In this document: one piece after another, positions 1 through 8,306 of the stretch
How the letters are laid out: each line of letters starts with the position of its first letter
Position numbering within the stretch: position 1 is the first letter of the stretch
NCBI GenBank assembly: GCA_937877075.1
Contig: CALEGD010000106.1
Span: forward strand, 1-35,860
Source: an uncultured Acholeplasmatales bacterium
Lineage (GTDB): Bacteria; Bacillota_I; Bacilli_A; ML615J-28; CAG-698
Length of the DNA: 35,860 bases
Direction: 5' to 3'
Position numbers and translations under genes: made by a program
Notes under the pieces: generated by a model
Database searches by the model: none
What the model was told of the DNA's origin: nothing
Seen by the model: the letters and a program-made list of their open reading frames with translations, nothing else

Positions 1-105
1 GTGTATTCGCGGCTGTAACCATATCCGCCTAAAATTTGTACTGCTTCTGTGGTTACGTACATGGCGGTATCACCAGCGAATACTTTAGCCATGGCACTGG
101 CCATA
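1..105 (-). other. Acyl-CoA dehydrogenase C-terminal fragment fused in frame to the permease
   Basis: About 30 codons at the window edge encode a segment typical of the C-terminal helical domain of short-chain acyl-CoA dehydrogenases: [20 protein letters not shown] followed by [11 protein letters not shown]. In that family this lies just before the substrate- and FAD-binding end of the protein. A permease should have its last transmembrane helix here. The switch falls in a stretch (87-110, encoding MGMASAMA) that both families can encode, since permeases carry a similar MGYASA motif at this place. This is what a microhomology-driven misassembly, or less likely a real recombination, would look like. 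Confidence 0.75.
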
Positions 106-935
106 CCCATATTTTGGTCTTCTTTCATCTTATCAAAAAGATAATACGAGTAGTAATAAGTTGAACGATTCGGTCCGCCATTAGTCATAATATAGGCAAT
201 GGTGAAAACCTGAAAACCACCGATTATACCGGTTATGAAATTTAAAAAGATGGAGGGGGTCATCAAGGGCAAAGTGATACTGATGGTTTTCCGAAACCAT
301 CCGGCACCGTCAAGTTCGGCGCTTTCATAAAGGGTTTTGGGAATATCCTGAAGCTGAGCCAAATAAATGACCATGGAACCTCCGGCCGTCCATAGACCCA
401 TCAAAATCAAAGTCAGTTTCGATAAATCCTGATCCATATGCCATCTTAATGGTTTCATCTTAAATAATTTATATACCGGATCTAATATTTCGTTGATTAA
501 ACCGAAATTGGGCTGAAAAAGCCACATCCACAGCAGCGTCATCGCCACGATACTGACAACATTGGGGAGGTAAAACAGAGTTCGGTAAATACTCATTCCT
601 TTTATTTTGGAATTTAACAGCAGAGCTAAAAGGATGCCGGAAATTATTCCTAAAGGAACGGCAATGGCGACATGATAAAGGGTATTACCCAGACTTTTCC
701 AAAAGATATCGTCGTTGGTAAAGAGAATACGGTAATTCTCAAAACCGACGAATTTTGGAGCCGCGACCATATTGTAAGAAGTGAAACTAAGAAAAAGAGA
801 AGCCAGAATCGGAAATCCGCCTAGGACAATCAATCCTAAAAGCCAAGGGGAGGCAAAGAGATATCCGGCGATGTTTTCGCGTTTTCGAAGTTGATTCAGG
901 CCAATATTCTTCTTGTTTTTTTCCTTTTTAACCAT
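1..935 (-). CDS. ABC sugar permease (MalF/UgpA-like), partial, with chimeric C-terminus
   Basis: Inner-membrane subunit of a carbohydrate ABC importer. It is translated from the ATG at 935, and its 5' end overlaps the stop of the upstream binding-protein gene by 8 nt (ATGGTTAA), so translation is probably coupled. The reading frame is open to the window edge (311 codons). About 275 residues look like a MalF-type permease: a basic N-terminus, a first helix reading [14 protein letters not shown], a FVGFENYR segment, several further hydrophobic helices, and the EAA loop ([19 protein letters not shown]) that contacts the ATPase. The usual [10 protein letters not shown] segment follows, after which one more membrane helix is expected. 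Instead, from about position 100 to the edge, the frame reads as acyl-CoA dehydrogenase ([27 protein letters not shown]). The permease part is certain; the fusion is probably not biological. Confidence 0.85.
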   Translation of the reverse strand, partial: MVKKEKNKKNIGLNQLRKRENIAGYLFASPWLLGLIVLGGFPILASLFLSFTSYNMVAAPKFVGFENYRILFTNDDIFWKSLGNTLYHVAIAVPLGIISGILLALLLNSKIKGMSIYRTLFYLPNVVSIVAMTLLWMWLFQPNFGLINEILDPVYKLFKMKPLRWHMDQDLSKLTLILMGLWTAGGSMVIYLAQLQDIPKTLYESAELDGAGWFRKTISITLPLMTPSIFLNFITGIIGGFQVFTIAYIMTNGGPNRSTYYYSYYLFDKMKEDQNMGMASAMAKVFAGDTAMYVTTEAVQILGGYGYSREY

Positions 936-2232
936 TGATAGCTTCATAATTCTCTTTCTTTTGGAGATAATGAGCTCTAGCATCAGCTAAGGTTTGCGCT
1001 GCCGTCTTATCTCCGGACAAAAAAGCATCATAAAATGGTTGCCAATCGTTTCCGTGCCACGAAGGAGCATAGGGGATGTAGGCCTTATCGACGGCATAAT
1101 CAACCTGTGCCAATAAGGCTTCCAAAATTTCATTTCCTTCCACGAATTCTTCCATGGCCGGTTTATTGCTCATAAACCAACCGTTGGCCTCAGCCAGTTC
1201 GATTTGCGTATCGTTTTCAAAAAGATATTTCAAGAATTCCCAGGCCCCGGCCCTTTTTTGAAGATTTCCGGTTCCGTTATTATACATTTCGATGGAAAAA
1301 CCACTCCCCCAGTTAACCTGAACACCGTTCTCATCGGGAATCGGAATCGGAGCGACACCATAATCAAAAGTAGCTTGAGCGTTTTTAATAATCGAGTAAA
1401 GACCGTCAACGTCAACAATCATTGCTACTCTTTCCGAAGCAAAGGGGTTAATACCCAACATTTGATTGGCTTCGCCGAAAGCCGTGAGGGTATCGCGAGA
1501 AACTTGGCTATTAAAGTTATAAATCCAATTTAACACTTCAGTGTGTTTTTCCGTATTTAAAGTAGGCAATTGGTTTTCATCAAAGAAATCCAAACCCGTC
1601 ATCCAAAGCCAGCCGTGATAAGTGGCTGCCCCATAAGTTGGTTCAAAACCCAATTGAACGATATCTCCGTCTTTGATAATTGTCAATTGTTCGGCAATTT
1701 TCGTCAGTTCCGACCAGGTATTAGGGACATCTTTTTCAGTCAGTCCGGCGGCTCTAAACATCTCCTTATTGTAATATAATGCCCGGGTAGTTGCTGAGAA
1801 AGGCATGGCATAAAGATCATCATCGTAAGTTGCAAACTCCAATTGGTTGGGATAGAAATCTTCAAGATTAAATTTGTTCTCGGAAGTATCAGCTTCCAGC
1901 AGTTCACTGACATTGTGGAGAACACCGGCACTGGCTCGGACAGGTACATCATCAACCGTATTCAAGCCCAAATCGGGGGCAGTTCTTGAAGAAACAGCTA
2001 TATCGATTTTATCCCAGTAATCCCAAAAAGAGAAACCAGTTTCCTTTACATAATAAACATCCTGACTGCGATTGAATTTATTGATGATGGCCTTCATGGG
2101 CGTATAGGCATCACTGCCAATCGGTGCCATATGCCAGAATTCAACGACAATTTTTCCTTCGGACTCATCAGTACAAGCGATTAGATTAAAGCCCGCAAAA
2201 ACAAGCAAGAGTAAAACTAATAATTTTTTCAT
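928..2232 (-). CDS. Carbohydrate ABC transporter solute-binding lipoprotein (family 1)
   Basis: Extracellular sugar-binding lipoprotein of the importer formed with the permeases on either side. The start is placed at the ATG at 2232 (434 residues), because AAGGAGG lies about 8 nt before it and the signal peptide [20 protein letters not shown] begins there; a longer frame up to 2283 would put 17 unlikely residues before the signal. Cys20 in LIAC is the predicted lipidated residue. The mature part shows the classic family-1 pattern: VVEFWHMAP near the N-terminus, [32 protein letters not shown] and [13 protein letters not shown]. The gene order permease-binding protein-permease is unusual; the binding protein normally comes first. 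The substrate cannot be read from the sequence, but three beta-propeller genes upstream in the same operon suggest a glycan breakdown product. Confidence 0.92.
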   Translation of the reverse strand: MKKLLVLLLLVFAGFNLIACTDESEGKIVVEFWHMAPIGSDAYTPMKAIINKFNRSQDVYYVKETGFSFWDYWDKIDIAVSSRTAPDLGLNTVDDVPVRASAGVLHNVSELLEADTSENKFNLEDFYPNQLEFATYDDDLYAMPFSATTRALYYNKEMFRAAGLTEKDVPNTWSELTKIAEQLTIIKDGDIVQLGFEPTYGAATYHGWLWMTGLDFFDENQLPTLNTEKHTEVLNWIYNFNSQVSRDTLTAFGEANQMLGINPFASERVAMIVDVDGLYSIIKNAQATFDYGVAPIPIPDENGVQVNWGSGFSIEMYNNGTGNLQKRAGAWEFLKYLFENDTQIELAEANGWFMSNKPAMEEFVEGNEILEALLAQVDYAVDKAYIPYAPSWHGNDWQPFYDAFLSGDKTAAQTLADARAHYLQKKENYEAING

Positions 2233-2245
2233 GACTTTTCCTCCT

Positions 2246-3109
2246 TTATCCTTTAATTCCGGTAAATGTGATTCCCTGTACAAAGGTCTTCTGCGTGAAG
2301 AAGAAAATCAACAGGGTTGGTAGCATAATTAAGATTGAAGCCGCCATCATCAGTTCATAGCGGCCGCCGAACTGCATTTGAAAAGCTCTGAGACCCAAAG
2401 CCAAGGTCCAATGATCGGGATTGCTGAGGTAAATCAGCGGCCCGAAGTAATCGTTCCAGGTTGCCATAAATGTAAAGAGGGCAACAGTGATGATTGCCGG
2501 TTTGGAAAGGGGGAGCATAATCTTCAAAAAGATCTGTAAATGACCGGCTCCGTCCATCATCGCGCTTTCCGACAGTTCTTTGGGAATACCTTTAAAGAAC
2601 TGACGCAAAAGGAAGATATAAAAAACCGCACCGCCACCGAAGAAAGCCGGAAGAATTAATGGAATACGTGTACCCAACCAACCGATTTTTGCATACATAA
2701 CATAGGTAGGAATTAAAATTACCTGAATCGGAATCATCATCGTTGCTAACATGATGATAAACCATTTGTCTCTGCCCTTCCAACGCAATCTGGCAAAGGC
2801 ATAGGCTGCGGTGGTGGAGGAAAAAAGAGTTCCGATTATGACCAAGACAACGATTAGCAGACTGTTTTTTAGATATTTAAAAAAGGGGATCGAGGTTATG
2901 GCCTTCACAAAATTTTCCCATTGCGGTTCCTCCGGGAAAAAGACGGCGGTTCCCTTCAATAATTCTTGCGGTGTTTTTAATGCCGTAAAAAGCATCCATA
3001 AAAAGGGGAAAACAAAGCAAAAACTTAAAACAATTAATATCGTATGCAAAATGATATTCTTAATTAAATTTCTTTGCTTTTTGGTAAGCTTTTTTTTGAC
3101 GATTTTCAT
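2246..3109 (-). CDS. ABC sugar permease (MalG-like)
   Basis: Second membrane subunit of the importer, 287 residues, the usual size for MalG-type permeases. The ATG at 3109 is preferred, with GAGG 8 nt upstream; a TTG at 3115 overlapping the previous stop is possible but its spacing is too short. About six hydrophobic helices are visible. The EAA loop reads SESAMMDGAGHLQIFLKIML and is followed by PLSKPAI. The protein ends in the family's typical FVQGITFTGIKG. It starts just 2 nt after the preceding propeller gene ends and is followed after 13 nt by the binding-protein gene, so it belongs to the same operon. No ATPase gene is present; a shared MsmX-type ATPase elsewhere is likely. Confidence 0.92.
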   Translation of the reverse strand: MKIVKKKLTKKQRNLIKNIILHTILIVLSFCFVFPFLWMLFTALKTPQELLKGTAVFFPEEPQWENFVKAITSIPFFKYLKNSLLIVVLVIIGTLFSSTTAAYAFARLRWKGRDKWFIIMLATMMIPIQVILIPTYVMYAKIGWLGTRIPLILPAFFGGGAVFYIFLLRQFFKGIPKELSESAMMDGAGHLQIFLKIMLPLSKPAIITVALFTFMATWNDYFGPLIYLSNPDHWTLALGLRAFQMQFGGRYELMMAASILIMLPTLLIFFFTQKTFVQGITFTGIKG

Positions 3110-3111
3110 TT

Positions 3112-4083
3112 TCAATACCTCATAATTATTTTCAGAAAGCGAGGGTGATAAATATCAGCATCAACATGATCTTCGTTATTGAAGGTGTTGACATGGTAAG
3201 AAATATACCAATCGTCACCCACAACCTGAAGTTTAGCATTGTAACTGATAATACCCCGGTTTTGATCATATTCCGGTGTTCGATAAATCAGTTTTTGATC
3301 ATAAAAACCAAGTTCGATATCGGCAGTGTTGGCATAAATGATGCGTTCACTGATACCTCCGGGACTAAAAACCAAATGATAATTCCCGCCGGCATAGATG
3401 ACTTTAAATTCATTGGCAACGGGAGAAGCAAGTGATTTCAAGGACTGCGGGTTTTGCTCCCAACCGTATGAACCAAGATAAAGACGCTCTTTTTCGTCAA
3501 GGAAATTCTTTGTCTTATAGACGACCATATGTTTTTCTTTCTCATGGTCGACACCAAATACGTAGATGTAACCGTCTTTCATCCTTTGATCAAGAATGGA
3601 GATTCCGAAACTGAAGCGGCTTCCTCCGATTCTTACTTCTTGATTTAAAGCAATTTGACGATAATCACGTAAAAGAAGCTTGTTATTTTGAATCGGGATT
3701 TGGAAAACATCAACTCCTACAACCTCAAAATTCTGATCAAAGCCGACAATTCGAAAAGCACAAAGATAAAAATCCTGTTCGAATTGAATTCCGTCCAATA
3801 ACCAGTGGTAACCTTCCTCTATACCCCGAAAGATGCACTCTTCATCCGGCCAAATGAAATTTATTTGAAAGGGATTCTTTAAGGGAGCGACTCCAAAGGA
3901 ATGGTGTACCATCCGATAACCGGGAATTCGGCTACCGTTTTCTACCGACCCGATAAAGGTATCACTAAAATACCAGTAAACATTCGGTCCAATTCGATGT
4001 TGATAGACCCCATCCGCACCCGTCCATCCTTCTTTACGGATAAAGGCTTTGGTAGCTTCATATGCGGGTTGGACTTTAATCAT
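3112..4083 (-). CDS. DUF5005/DUF4185-like beta-propeller protein, minimal form, no signal peptide
   Basis: About 323 residues; function not established. It is the smallest of three tandem paralogues. It keeps the shared landmarks GWTGADGVY, then YWYFSDTFIG, HHSFGVAPL, WLLDGI, a central YVFGVDHEKE segment and a C-terminal YNAK...YHVNTF...YHPRF block. These are repeating beta-strand blades like those of five-bladed propeller glycoside hydrolases and the DUF4185/DUF5005 proteins (family resemblance from memory). It lacks both the N-terminal domain and the discoidin insertion of its two neighbours and has no signal peptide, so it should be cytoplasmic. Its ATG at 4083 overlaps the upstream stop by 8 nt (ATGATTAA), which implies coupled translation. 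A TTG at 4095 is an alternative start. A role in processing the imported glycan is inference from operon context. Confidence 0.8.
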   Translation of the reverse strand: MIKVQPAYEATKAFIRKEGWTGADGVYQHRIGPNVYWYFSDTFIGSVENGSRIPGYRMVHHSFGVAPLKNPFQINFIWPDEECIFRGIEEGYHWLLDGIQFEQDFYLCAFRIVGFDQNFEVVGVDVFQIPIQNNKLLLRDYRQIALNQEVRIGGSRFSFGISILDQRMKDGYIYVFGVDHEKEKHMVVYKTKNFLDEKERLYLGSYGWEQNPQSLKSLASPVANEFKVIYAGGNYHLVFSPGGISERIIYANTADIELGFYDQKLIYRTPEYDQNRGIISYNAKLQVVGDDWYISYHVNTFNNEDHVDADIYHPRFLKIIMRY

Positions 4084-5860
4084 CAACTGTATCAATTATC
4101 CGGATAAAACGCGGACGATATACTTCATAATTGGAAAGGTTGTGATCCAGGGAATAAGTATTGACATTATAGGAAGCGAGGATGGAAGTGCTTTCGGAGA
4201 GATGGGGATGTGCTTTAGCATTATAGGAATAAGTTGTGGATTTATAAATCTCATTATCCGGACAATGATAAAGTTTTTGCCCTTTGGAGAATGGACCCCA
4301 AGGATGGGGGGCAAGACTGAAATAAATTTGCGGGGTCGAGACATCATAACTAAAAACAGCGATAAATTGACCTTTATTATGTCCTTTTTTAAGTTCGGAA
4401 ACGGAATGTTCACAGGAAATATGAGGTAAAAGAGGGGTTGCCTGAAAAATATCCGCTTGCCAATCAGAGCCATCAAAATAAGTCCAATCATCAAAATAGG
4501 TAAAGTTTTCTGCCTTAACCCGGGCAAGGATTAATTCCTTCGAAAAACCTGTTGTCTTGTATCCGTAGATATAGATATAACCATCGGGATTCAAAGCTCC
4601 GGCTGCTTTTGTATTGGCGAAAATACTACCTCCGAAGAGCCATTGACTGCCTGCTTTTTCCACCAACAACGGGGCATACTTTTGCGTTGCCAGATCCAGC
4701 TCTAAACGGCCGTTTTTAATCGGCACCTTAATCATGACAACATTCTTGACACAGAATTGCATACCCTCCGGTTGACTCAAATCGGAATTAATCACCATCG
4801 GAAACAAATAAAGATGATCATTTAGAACCACTCCGTCTTGAAGCCATAACCAGGAATGCTCGGGTTCGTTCAAAAGATTGGTATTTGCTTTTGCTTCAAC
4901 ATCGCGGTAAAGTTGCGTATTATTATAGAATTTAACTTTATTTAAACCGCATAAACCTTCTATATTAGTGGATGCAGGATCTATTTCCATTTTGAAATAA
5001 CGTCCCTTAGTGAGAAGTTTGAAACGTGAATATGTAGTTTCATTGCTTTTTTCCATTTCGAAAGTCCCCAGCTTGGTCCAGTTAAGTTTATCATCCGAAG
5101 TAAAAAGATCAAATTTGCTAATTCCGCGGTCCTGAAGTACGGGGCTATCTATTACATAGTAATTATAAACGTCGATATGGGTAATTCTTCGGGAGCAGAA
5201 AAGATCAAAAATGATTTCAACTTTTAGGGGATGAAAACCGCTCAACCACCCGTCATCGGCTTTTAAACGGTCATAGTTTGTCAGATTGGAGGCAATGGTT
5301 CCCTTCCGGTCATACTTCGATGCTAAGGAAAATATCGATTGAATGGAACCGTCTTCTCCGACTCGGTGTTCAAAAAGCAGTTTTTCCATACCCTCCTGAT
5401 AATAAGCCAGAGTATTGTTGATCATTAATAAAGGTTCAAGTCTTTTCTTCGATTGGAGATCGCCGCGACCAACAAATGTATCCCCAAAAACAAAGAGGGT
5501 TTGGGCGATTTTATCTTGATCAAAGGCATCATTCCCATTTTCGAGATTAAAAGAATAAATACCGTCGCCCCCCATCCAACCACGATTTTGAAGCATCATA
5601 TCCGTCCACCTCAAATCCGGTTGGGCATAATAACCTTTACCGAGAATCACCCGGCAAAGGCCTTCATCTTCAGCCTCAATTACGATTTTATTGGCATAAA
5701 TGGTTTCTTTATGAATTTCCGAGCAATGATCATTGATGAAATAGTTCACACTTTTAAATAGGGGAGATTTTATTTCCGTAAGCGGATAAATACCGTCCAA
5801 AGTTACTACATTTCGCCCTTTTTTAAGCTGAATTTCCTTCAAAACTGTCCCTTGTTTCAT
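4076..5860 (-). CDS. DUF5005-like beta-propeller protein with inserted discoidin domain, no signal peptide
   Basis: 594 residues, paralogous to both neighbours. A clear AAAGGAG lies upstream of the ATG at 5860. Residues about 1-85 match the second half of the N-terminal sandwich domain of the upstream lipoprotein (LDGIYPLTEI compares with FDGVYPLAEM). The propeller opens at 95-135 with GWMGGDGIYSFNL and TLFVFGDTFVG. A discoidin (F5/8 type C)-like domain of about 130 residues is inserted at roughly 190-320 (ITHIDVYNYYV, FDLFTSDDKLNWTKLGTF, GRYFKMEI). The propeller then resumes with WLWLQDGVVLNDHLYLFPM and ends with YNAKAHPHLS, YNVNTY and YRPRFIRII. There is no signal peptide or membrane helix, so it is predicted to be cytoplasmic, which is odd for a protein with a discoidin module. 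The enzymatic activity is unknown. Confidence 0.82.
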   Translation of the reverse strand: MKQGTVLKEIQLKKGRNVVTLDGIYPLTEIKSPLFKSVNYFINDHCSEIHKETIYANKIVIEAEDEGLCRVILGKGYYAQPDLRWTDMMLQNRGWMGGDGIYSFNLENGNDAFDQDKIAQTLFVFGDTFVGRGDLQSKKRLEPLLMINNTLAYYQEGMEKLLFEHRVGEDGSIQSIFSLASKYDRKGTIASNLTNYDRLKADDGWLSGFHPLKVEIIFDLFCSRRITHIDVYNYYVIDSPVLQDRGISKFDLFTSDDKLNWTKLGTFEMEKSNETTYSRFKLLTKGRYFKMEIDPASTNIEGLCGLNKVKFYNNTQLYRDVEAKANTNLLNEPEHSWLWLQDGVVLNDHLYLFPMVINSDLSQPEGMQFCVKNVVMIKVPIKNGRLELDLATQKYAPLLVEKAGSQWLFGGSIFANTKAAGALNPDGYIYIYGYKTTGFSKELILARVKAENFTYFDDWTYFDGSDWQADIFQATPLLPHISCEHSVSELKKGHNKGQFIAVFSYDVSTPQIYFSLAPHPWGPFSKGQKLYHCPDNEIYKSTTYSYNAKAHPHLSESTSILASYNVNTYSLDHNLSNYEVYRPRFIRIIDTVDD

Positions 5861-5872
5861 ATTTTCTCCTTT

Positions 5873-7942
5873 TCACTTTTTAACACTGATTACATTGATT
5901 ACCCGCGGATAACAAATGCGACCGTCCTGTCCACCCCGAACGGTATAGGAATTTACATTGTAAGTGATAAATAGATTGTCGGGGGTGCTTAAATGCGGAT
6001 GCATCTTAGCGTTGTAAGTGTAAACATCTTTATTAAAATAATTGGTTTCCCAAGTTTCATAGAGCGGCTGAAAGTCGCTAAAATTACCATAAGGAGTATC
6101 GCTTAAAGAATAAGATATCTTACCGCTTGAGGTATCTTCCATAACGACCAACATATACTTACCCGCAAATCTTCCCTCGCCAATGTAGGAAACCGACAGT
6201 TCCGCCGAAACTCCTTCGATTAACGGCGCGCAGGCATTGATGTCAGAAGCAAAAGTTTCACCGTTAAAATAGGTCCAAGAATTGAAATTCTCAAAATCTT
6301 CCGGTCTCGACCTAGCAACGATTAAATGACGACCGTTAAGGTCCTTATAACCATAAATATAAACATAGCCGTCATTAAGGACATTGTTCATCAGTCCGGT
6401 TCCAAAAAAGAGTTTCCCCCCATCATTGGTATTAACCTCTAAGGGCGTACTTAGGTAAATGCTGGCATCATAATCTAAACTTTCTTCAACAATCGGAACT
6501 TTAATCATGCTGACATTGAAGACATTGAAGAAATCGGCTTCGTCTTTGATTAAAATTGGAAAGAGATAGAGGTAATTGTTCAGGACAATACCGTCTTGAA
6601 GCCAAAGACGGGCATCAACTTCTTCACCGATTTTTTCCGTAATTTCACTGTTGGCAGTGACTTTCCCGAAAAGGAAACGCCCTTCATCACCAAAAATCAT
6701 CATTTTACCGAGTCCGGCCTTTTCCGAACTGTATGTTGAAGTAATATTAAAACGTAAATAACGCGCTGTAAGATTTCTCAACGGTATTTCCAAATGATAG
6801 GCTTCACTATGGCTACCAAGAGCCTTATTTAAATTGTAAGAGGCGTCATAGGTCCAGTTTTGACCATCCTCACTATATGCCACATCAAAACTCTTCACAC
6901 CGTAATCGGGATTAGCATTATAATTCCAAAGGTAGATGGCATCCAAATCATAGCTTTTAAAAAGATCAACCGTTAGATTCATCTGGTCGCTCACCTCGGT
7001 AAGCCACATTGTTCCTTCCGGATTATTGGTCAATTTAGCATTCTTATTTTGACTTAAAGATAGGCCGTTACCGTCGAGAAGATTTCTCCCTCTGGAACCG
7101 ATATAAGCATCAGGCAAGAAGACACTTCGGGCTTTACCGTTTGCTTCGGGATAATCAAAACTTATCCCTTCAGCGACACTTTTGCTGTGGTCATAATAGC
7201 CCAAGCTATTATTTATTATTTCCATGCTTTGGCGCAGATTGTTATACATCGCTACATCACCGACATAGGTATCGCTGAATATAAAACCGGTGGTATTGGT
7301 TGGGGCTCCGGGGGCATCATTTCCGTCAGTAAGATTAAAAGAATAAATACCGTCGGCACCGGTCCAATATTCGTAGCGATGAAAAACCGAGGTCCATTCT
7401 TTATTTTCTCGGACAATTACACCGTCGGCCAAAGTGAAGCGAAGATCCTGTAGTCCGTAGCGATTTTGATCGGCGGGGAAAACGATTTTGATGAATTTAA
7501 CCATGCGACTGCCAAAATCAATTTTTTGCGTCTGCTTAACTTCAACATCCGTATATAGACGCTCATAATTATTACCGTTCATAGAAATATCAATTGATAT
7601 TTTATTTATGGTCTGTGCTTTCTTTCCGATATAGGGCGTTAATTGCATTTCTGCAAGCGGATAAACACCGTCAAAACCAAGGATAAGTCGATGTGTTTTT
7701 AGTGACGAATCCTGAAAAAAGAGTGGATTTACCTCAATCGGTTTGGAAGTGTTAATAAAATTATCCATATTCCCCGTAACCTTAGAATTAGGGGCTTCAA
7801 TACTGATAACCGGTATCATTTGTCCTAGTCTGTCGCTAAATCGGTAACCATTATCCTCGATTATGATTTCCGGTTCTTTCTTTTCGCAACCTCCAAGAAC
7901 AATAAATATCATAAATAAGCAAGCCAAGAGAAGTTTTTTCAT
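5873..7942 (-). CDS. DUF5005-like beta-propeller lipoprotein with discoidin domains
   Basis: First gene of the operon, about 689 residues from the ATG at 7942, which has GGAAAGGA 8 nt upstream; a TTG at 7960 is in frame but has no ribosome site. The signal peptide MKKLLLACLFMIFIVLGGC ends in a lipobox (LGGC), so the protein is anchored outside the cell. Residues about 40-180 form a discoidin-like sandwich. The propeller starts at 193 (WTGADGIYSFNL, FIFSDTYVG), is interrupted at about 280-420 by a discoidin domain (LDAIYLWNYN, FDVAYSEDGQNWTYDA, ARYLRFNI), and resumes with LWLQDGIVLNNYLYLFPI. It ends with YNAKMHPHLS, YNVNSY and CYPRVINV. It is the surface member of the paralogous trio; the other two lack signal peptides. 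Glycan binding or cleavage is inferred. Confidence 0.85.
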   Translation of the reverse strand: MKKLLLACLFMIFIVLGGCEKKEPEIIIEDNGYRFSDRLGQMIPVISIEAPNSKVTGNMDNFINTSKPIEVNPLFFQDSSLKTHRLILGFDGVYPLAEMQLTPYIGKKAQTINKISIDISMNGNNYERLYTDVEVKQTQKIDFGSRMVKFIKIVFPADQNRYGLQDLRFTLADGVIVRENKEWTSVFHRYEYWTGADGIYSFNLTDGNDAPGAPTNTTGFIFSDTYVGDVAMYNNLRQSMEIINNSLGYYDHSKSVAEGISFDYPEANGKARSVFLPDAYIGSRGRNLLDGNGLSLSQNKNAKLTNNPEGTMWLTEVSDQMNLTVDLFKSYDLDAIYLWNYNANPDYGVKSFDVAYSEDGQNWTYDASYNLNKALGSHSEAYHLEIPLRNLTARYLRFNITSTYSSEKAGLGKMMIFGDEGRFLFGKVTANSEITEKIGEEVDARLWLQDGIVLNNYLYLFPILIKDEADFFNVFNVSMIKVPIVEESLDYDASIYLSTPLEVNTNDGGKLFFGTGLMNNVLNDGYVYIYGYKDLNGRHLIVARSRPEDFENFNSWTYFNGETFASDINACAPLIEGVSAELSVSYIGEGRFAGKYMLVVMEDTSSGKISYSLSDTPYGNFSDFQPLYETWETNYFNKDVYTYNAKMHPHLSTPDNLFITYNVNSYTVRGGQDGRICYPRVINVISVKK

Positions 7943-7960
7943 CTCATTTTTCCTTTCCAA

Positions 7961-7970
7961 AAGCGTTTTC
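7961..7970 (-). promoter_or_regulatory. cre-like box (CcpA-type catabolite repression), candidate
   Basis: On the minus strand the 10-mer GAAAACGCTT matches the core of the Bacillus cre consensus; the wider site AGAAAACGCTTTTG matches TGAAAACGCTTTCA at 11 of 14 positions. It begins at about the expected transcription start, where bound CcpA would block transcription. The same 10-mer recurs upstream of rhaB at 35074-35083. No CcpA gene is visible in the window. Confidence 0.4.
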
Positions 7971-7977
7971 TGTCTTT

Positions 7978-8006
7978 AGTATAACATGAAATAAATAACA
8001 TTTCAA
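7978..8006 (-). promoter_or_regulatory. SigA-type promoter of the propeller/ABC operon with GntR-like box
   Basis: On the minus strand: -35 TTGAAA (8006-8001), 17-bp spacer, -10 TATACT (7983-7978). The -35 lies in AATGTATTGAAATGTTATT, which resembles AATGTCTTGAAAATGTATT at the -35 of the GntR gene's own promoter. Further TGT-containing repeats spaced 8-12 bp lie upstream. I infer that this is the operator region of the GntR regulator. Confidence 0.65.
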
Positions 8007-8072
8007 TACATTTTTAATACATTTATACAATTTTTATTACATTAAGGAAATTATTAATACCTTTTAAACATT

Positions 8073-8106
8073 AAAAAAATAGGGAAACTAATTACTTAGC
8101 TTCCCT
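8073..8106 (-). terminator. Rho-independent terminator (minus strand)
   Basis: The hairpin arms AGGGAAGCTAA and TTAGTTTCCCT (one mismatch, 4-base loop) are followed on the minus strand by TATTTTTTT. It ends transcripts coming from the GntR gene before the next operon's promoter. Confidence 0.75.
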
Positions 8107-8250
8107 TCATCATAAGTTTAGTCTTATAACTACTTAGGTACTCTGACTCCTCTATAATCAAATATCATTTCGTTCACACTTATAGATATCTGTAGTAGCA
8201 AATAGGTTAATACAAATGTATCCCCATTCTCCGCTCTTAATAAGCAAACA

Positions 8251-8276
8251 GGCTAAAGCTCCTGCAAGCTTTAGCC
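8251..8276 (-). terminator. Perfect 10-bp hairpin behind the GntR gene (weak terminator or RNA-stabilising element)
   Basis: GGCTAAAGCT and AGCTTTAGCC pair perfectly around a 6-base loop, and an outer ACAGGC/GCCTGT pair flanks them. On the minus strand the stem is followed by TGTTTGCTTATT, a poor U-tract, so termination would be weak. It may instead protect the 3' end of the mRNA. Confidence 0.4.
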
Positions 8277-8306
8277 AAATATAACTGCCTGTCGCACAAA
8301 AGCAAG

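Larger units (their letters stand above)
7943..8306 (-). other. 364-bp intergenic region between the GntR gene and its target operon
   Basis: It holds, from left to right: the cre-like box (7961-7970), the operon promoter (7978-8006), a series of ATGT/TGTA-containing repeats upstream of it (about 8007-8045), a minus-strand terminator (8073-8106), about 140 bp in which I recognise nothing (8107-8250; one minus-strand stretch of about 40 open codons without a start or known motif), and a perfect 10-bp hairpin (8251-8276) close behind the GntR stop. Confidence 0.6.

Noticed and set aside
1..935. A genuine bifunctional permease/acyl-CoA dehydrogenase fusion
   Set aside because: The permease lacks its final helix, the dehydrogenase part would begin in the middle of its helical domain, and the switch falls in a motif shared by both families, all pointing to an artefact.
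8107..8250. Minus-strand stretch of about 40 open codons ending near 8134, possibly a gene remnant
   Set aside because: It has no start codon with a ribosome site, it begins right after a stop, and I recognise no motif or insertion-sequence end in it.
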